A stretch of DNA of 5,404 bases from Candidatus Intestinimonas stercorigallinarum (GTDB taxonomy: Bacteria; Bacillota; Clostridia; Oscillospirales; Oscillospiraceae), in contig DXDV01000053.1 of assembly GCA_019115345.1 (NCBI GenBank), positions 1-5,404 of the forward strand. The letters are read 5' to 3'. This document shows positions 5,202 to 5,404 of the stretch, piece after piece. A model generated the notes under the pieces. That model did no database searches, was not told the DNA's origin, and saw nothing but the letters and a program-made list of their open reading frames with translations. The translations under genes and the position numbers were made by a program. Positions within the stretch are counted from its first letter, which is position 1, and each line of letters starts with the position of its first letter.

Positions 5202-5404
5202 TCAGAGGACCCGGCGGGCGTAGACATAGACGTTGTCGTAGTGGCCGGAGTTCATCTGGTCGATCTGGACCACGTAGCGGTTGGTGGAGGCGTGGATGAA
5301 CTCGCCGCCCCCGATGTAGATGCCCACGTGGGAGACCGGCTTGCTGGTGCGGTACCGGAAAAAGACCAGGTCGCCGGGCTGCAGCTCGTCCCGGCTGATG
5401 GAGA
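5202..5404 (-). CDS. NlpC/P60-family cell-wall hydrolase, C-terminal 66 residues (partial)
   Basis: The minus-strand frame runs from the window edge to the stop at 5202-5204 (TCA on the plus strand). The sequence contains ELQPGDLVFFRYR, then KPVSHVGIYIGGGEFIHAST, and ends NVYVYARRVL. LQPGDLVFF, SHVGIYIG with the catalytic histidine, and FIHAS with the second polar residue are the standard C-terminal half of NlpC/P60 gamma-D-glutamyl-diamino-acid endopeptidases. The catalytic cysteine (in a D.SG..~ motif) and any SH3 or signal segment lie beyond the window. It is convergent to the preceding gene and has its own terminator, which suggests a host peptidoglycan-remodelling enzyme rather than part of the phage operon. 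The family call is strong; host versus phage is inferred from orientation. Confidence 0.88.
   Translation of the reverse strand, partial: SISRDELQPGDLVFFRYRTSKPVSHVGIYIGGGEFIHASTNRYVVQIDQMNSGHYDNVYVYARRVL

Noticed and set aside
4855..5299. Several open frames on both strands across the hairpin region
   Set aside because: They read through inverted repeats and terminators, have no credible starts, and overlap the NlpC/P60 gene in part.

Overview
The window looks like the right-hand end of a prophage in a GC-rich gut Firmicute, followed by a short stretch of host chromosome. An Oscillospiraceae/Flavonifractor-type clostridium is the best guess. That guess rests on GC-rich coding sequence, strong GGAGG-type ribosome binding sites, and phage protein families typical of gut clostridia: a BspA-type leucine-rich-repeat tail protein, a collagen-like tail protein, a HSEG...ASNHADV..HWFP-type amidase and a holin_4 holin. 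Genus and novelty cannot be settled without database searches.

Positions 1-4147 (+ strand) are a tightly packed phage tail-tip and lysis operon. It begins with the 3' end of a probable beta-helix tailspike or fibre (1-159). Next come a collagen-triplet tail protein (172-744), a PKD-like plus BspA-LRR receptor-binding-like protein with a TTG start (737-1564), a 73-aa unknown protein (1564-1785) and a 133-aa protein with two chitin-binding-like (CBM5/12) modules (1782-2183). A 497-aa NAGPA-amidase lysin (2183-3676) and a holin (3689-4147) close the operon. From 737 to 2183 every start overlaps the previous stop, which suggests translational coupling. The first five genes would recognise the cell surface, and the last two would break the wall and permeabilise the membrane.

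Positions 4148-4398 are non-coding and partly AT-rich. They probably hold the phage/host junction, and near the right side a sigma-A-like promoter for the next gene. Positions 4399-4803 encode a small helical, acidic-tailed, non-phage protein. Positions 4804-5201 are non-coding and dense in hairpins. Two nearly identical 38-nt terminator hairpins flank a 223-bp segment that has inverted-repeat ends. A separate minus-strand terminator follows, serving a converging NlpC/P60 hydrolase gene whose C-terminal 66 residues lie at 5202-5404.

The most interesting points are in the lysin and in the intergenic region. A phosphodiester-glycosidase domain is fused ahead of an amidase, and an excellent Shine-Dalgarno plus ATG lies exactly at the domain boundary (2754-2770), which suggests two protein products. 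The amidase catalytic domain also appears to be split by an inserted peptidoglycan-binding domain. Further downstream is the 223-bp inverted-repeat element between duplicated terminators.
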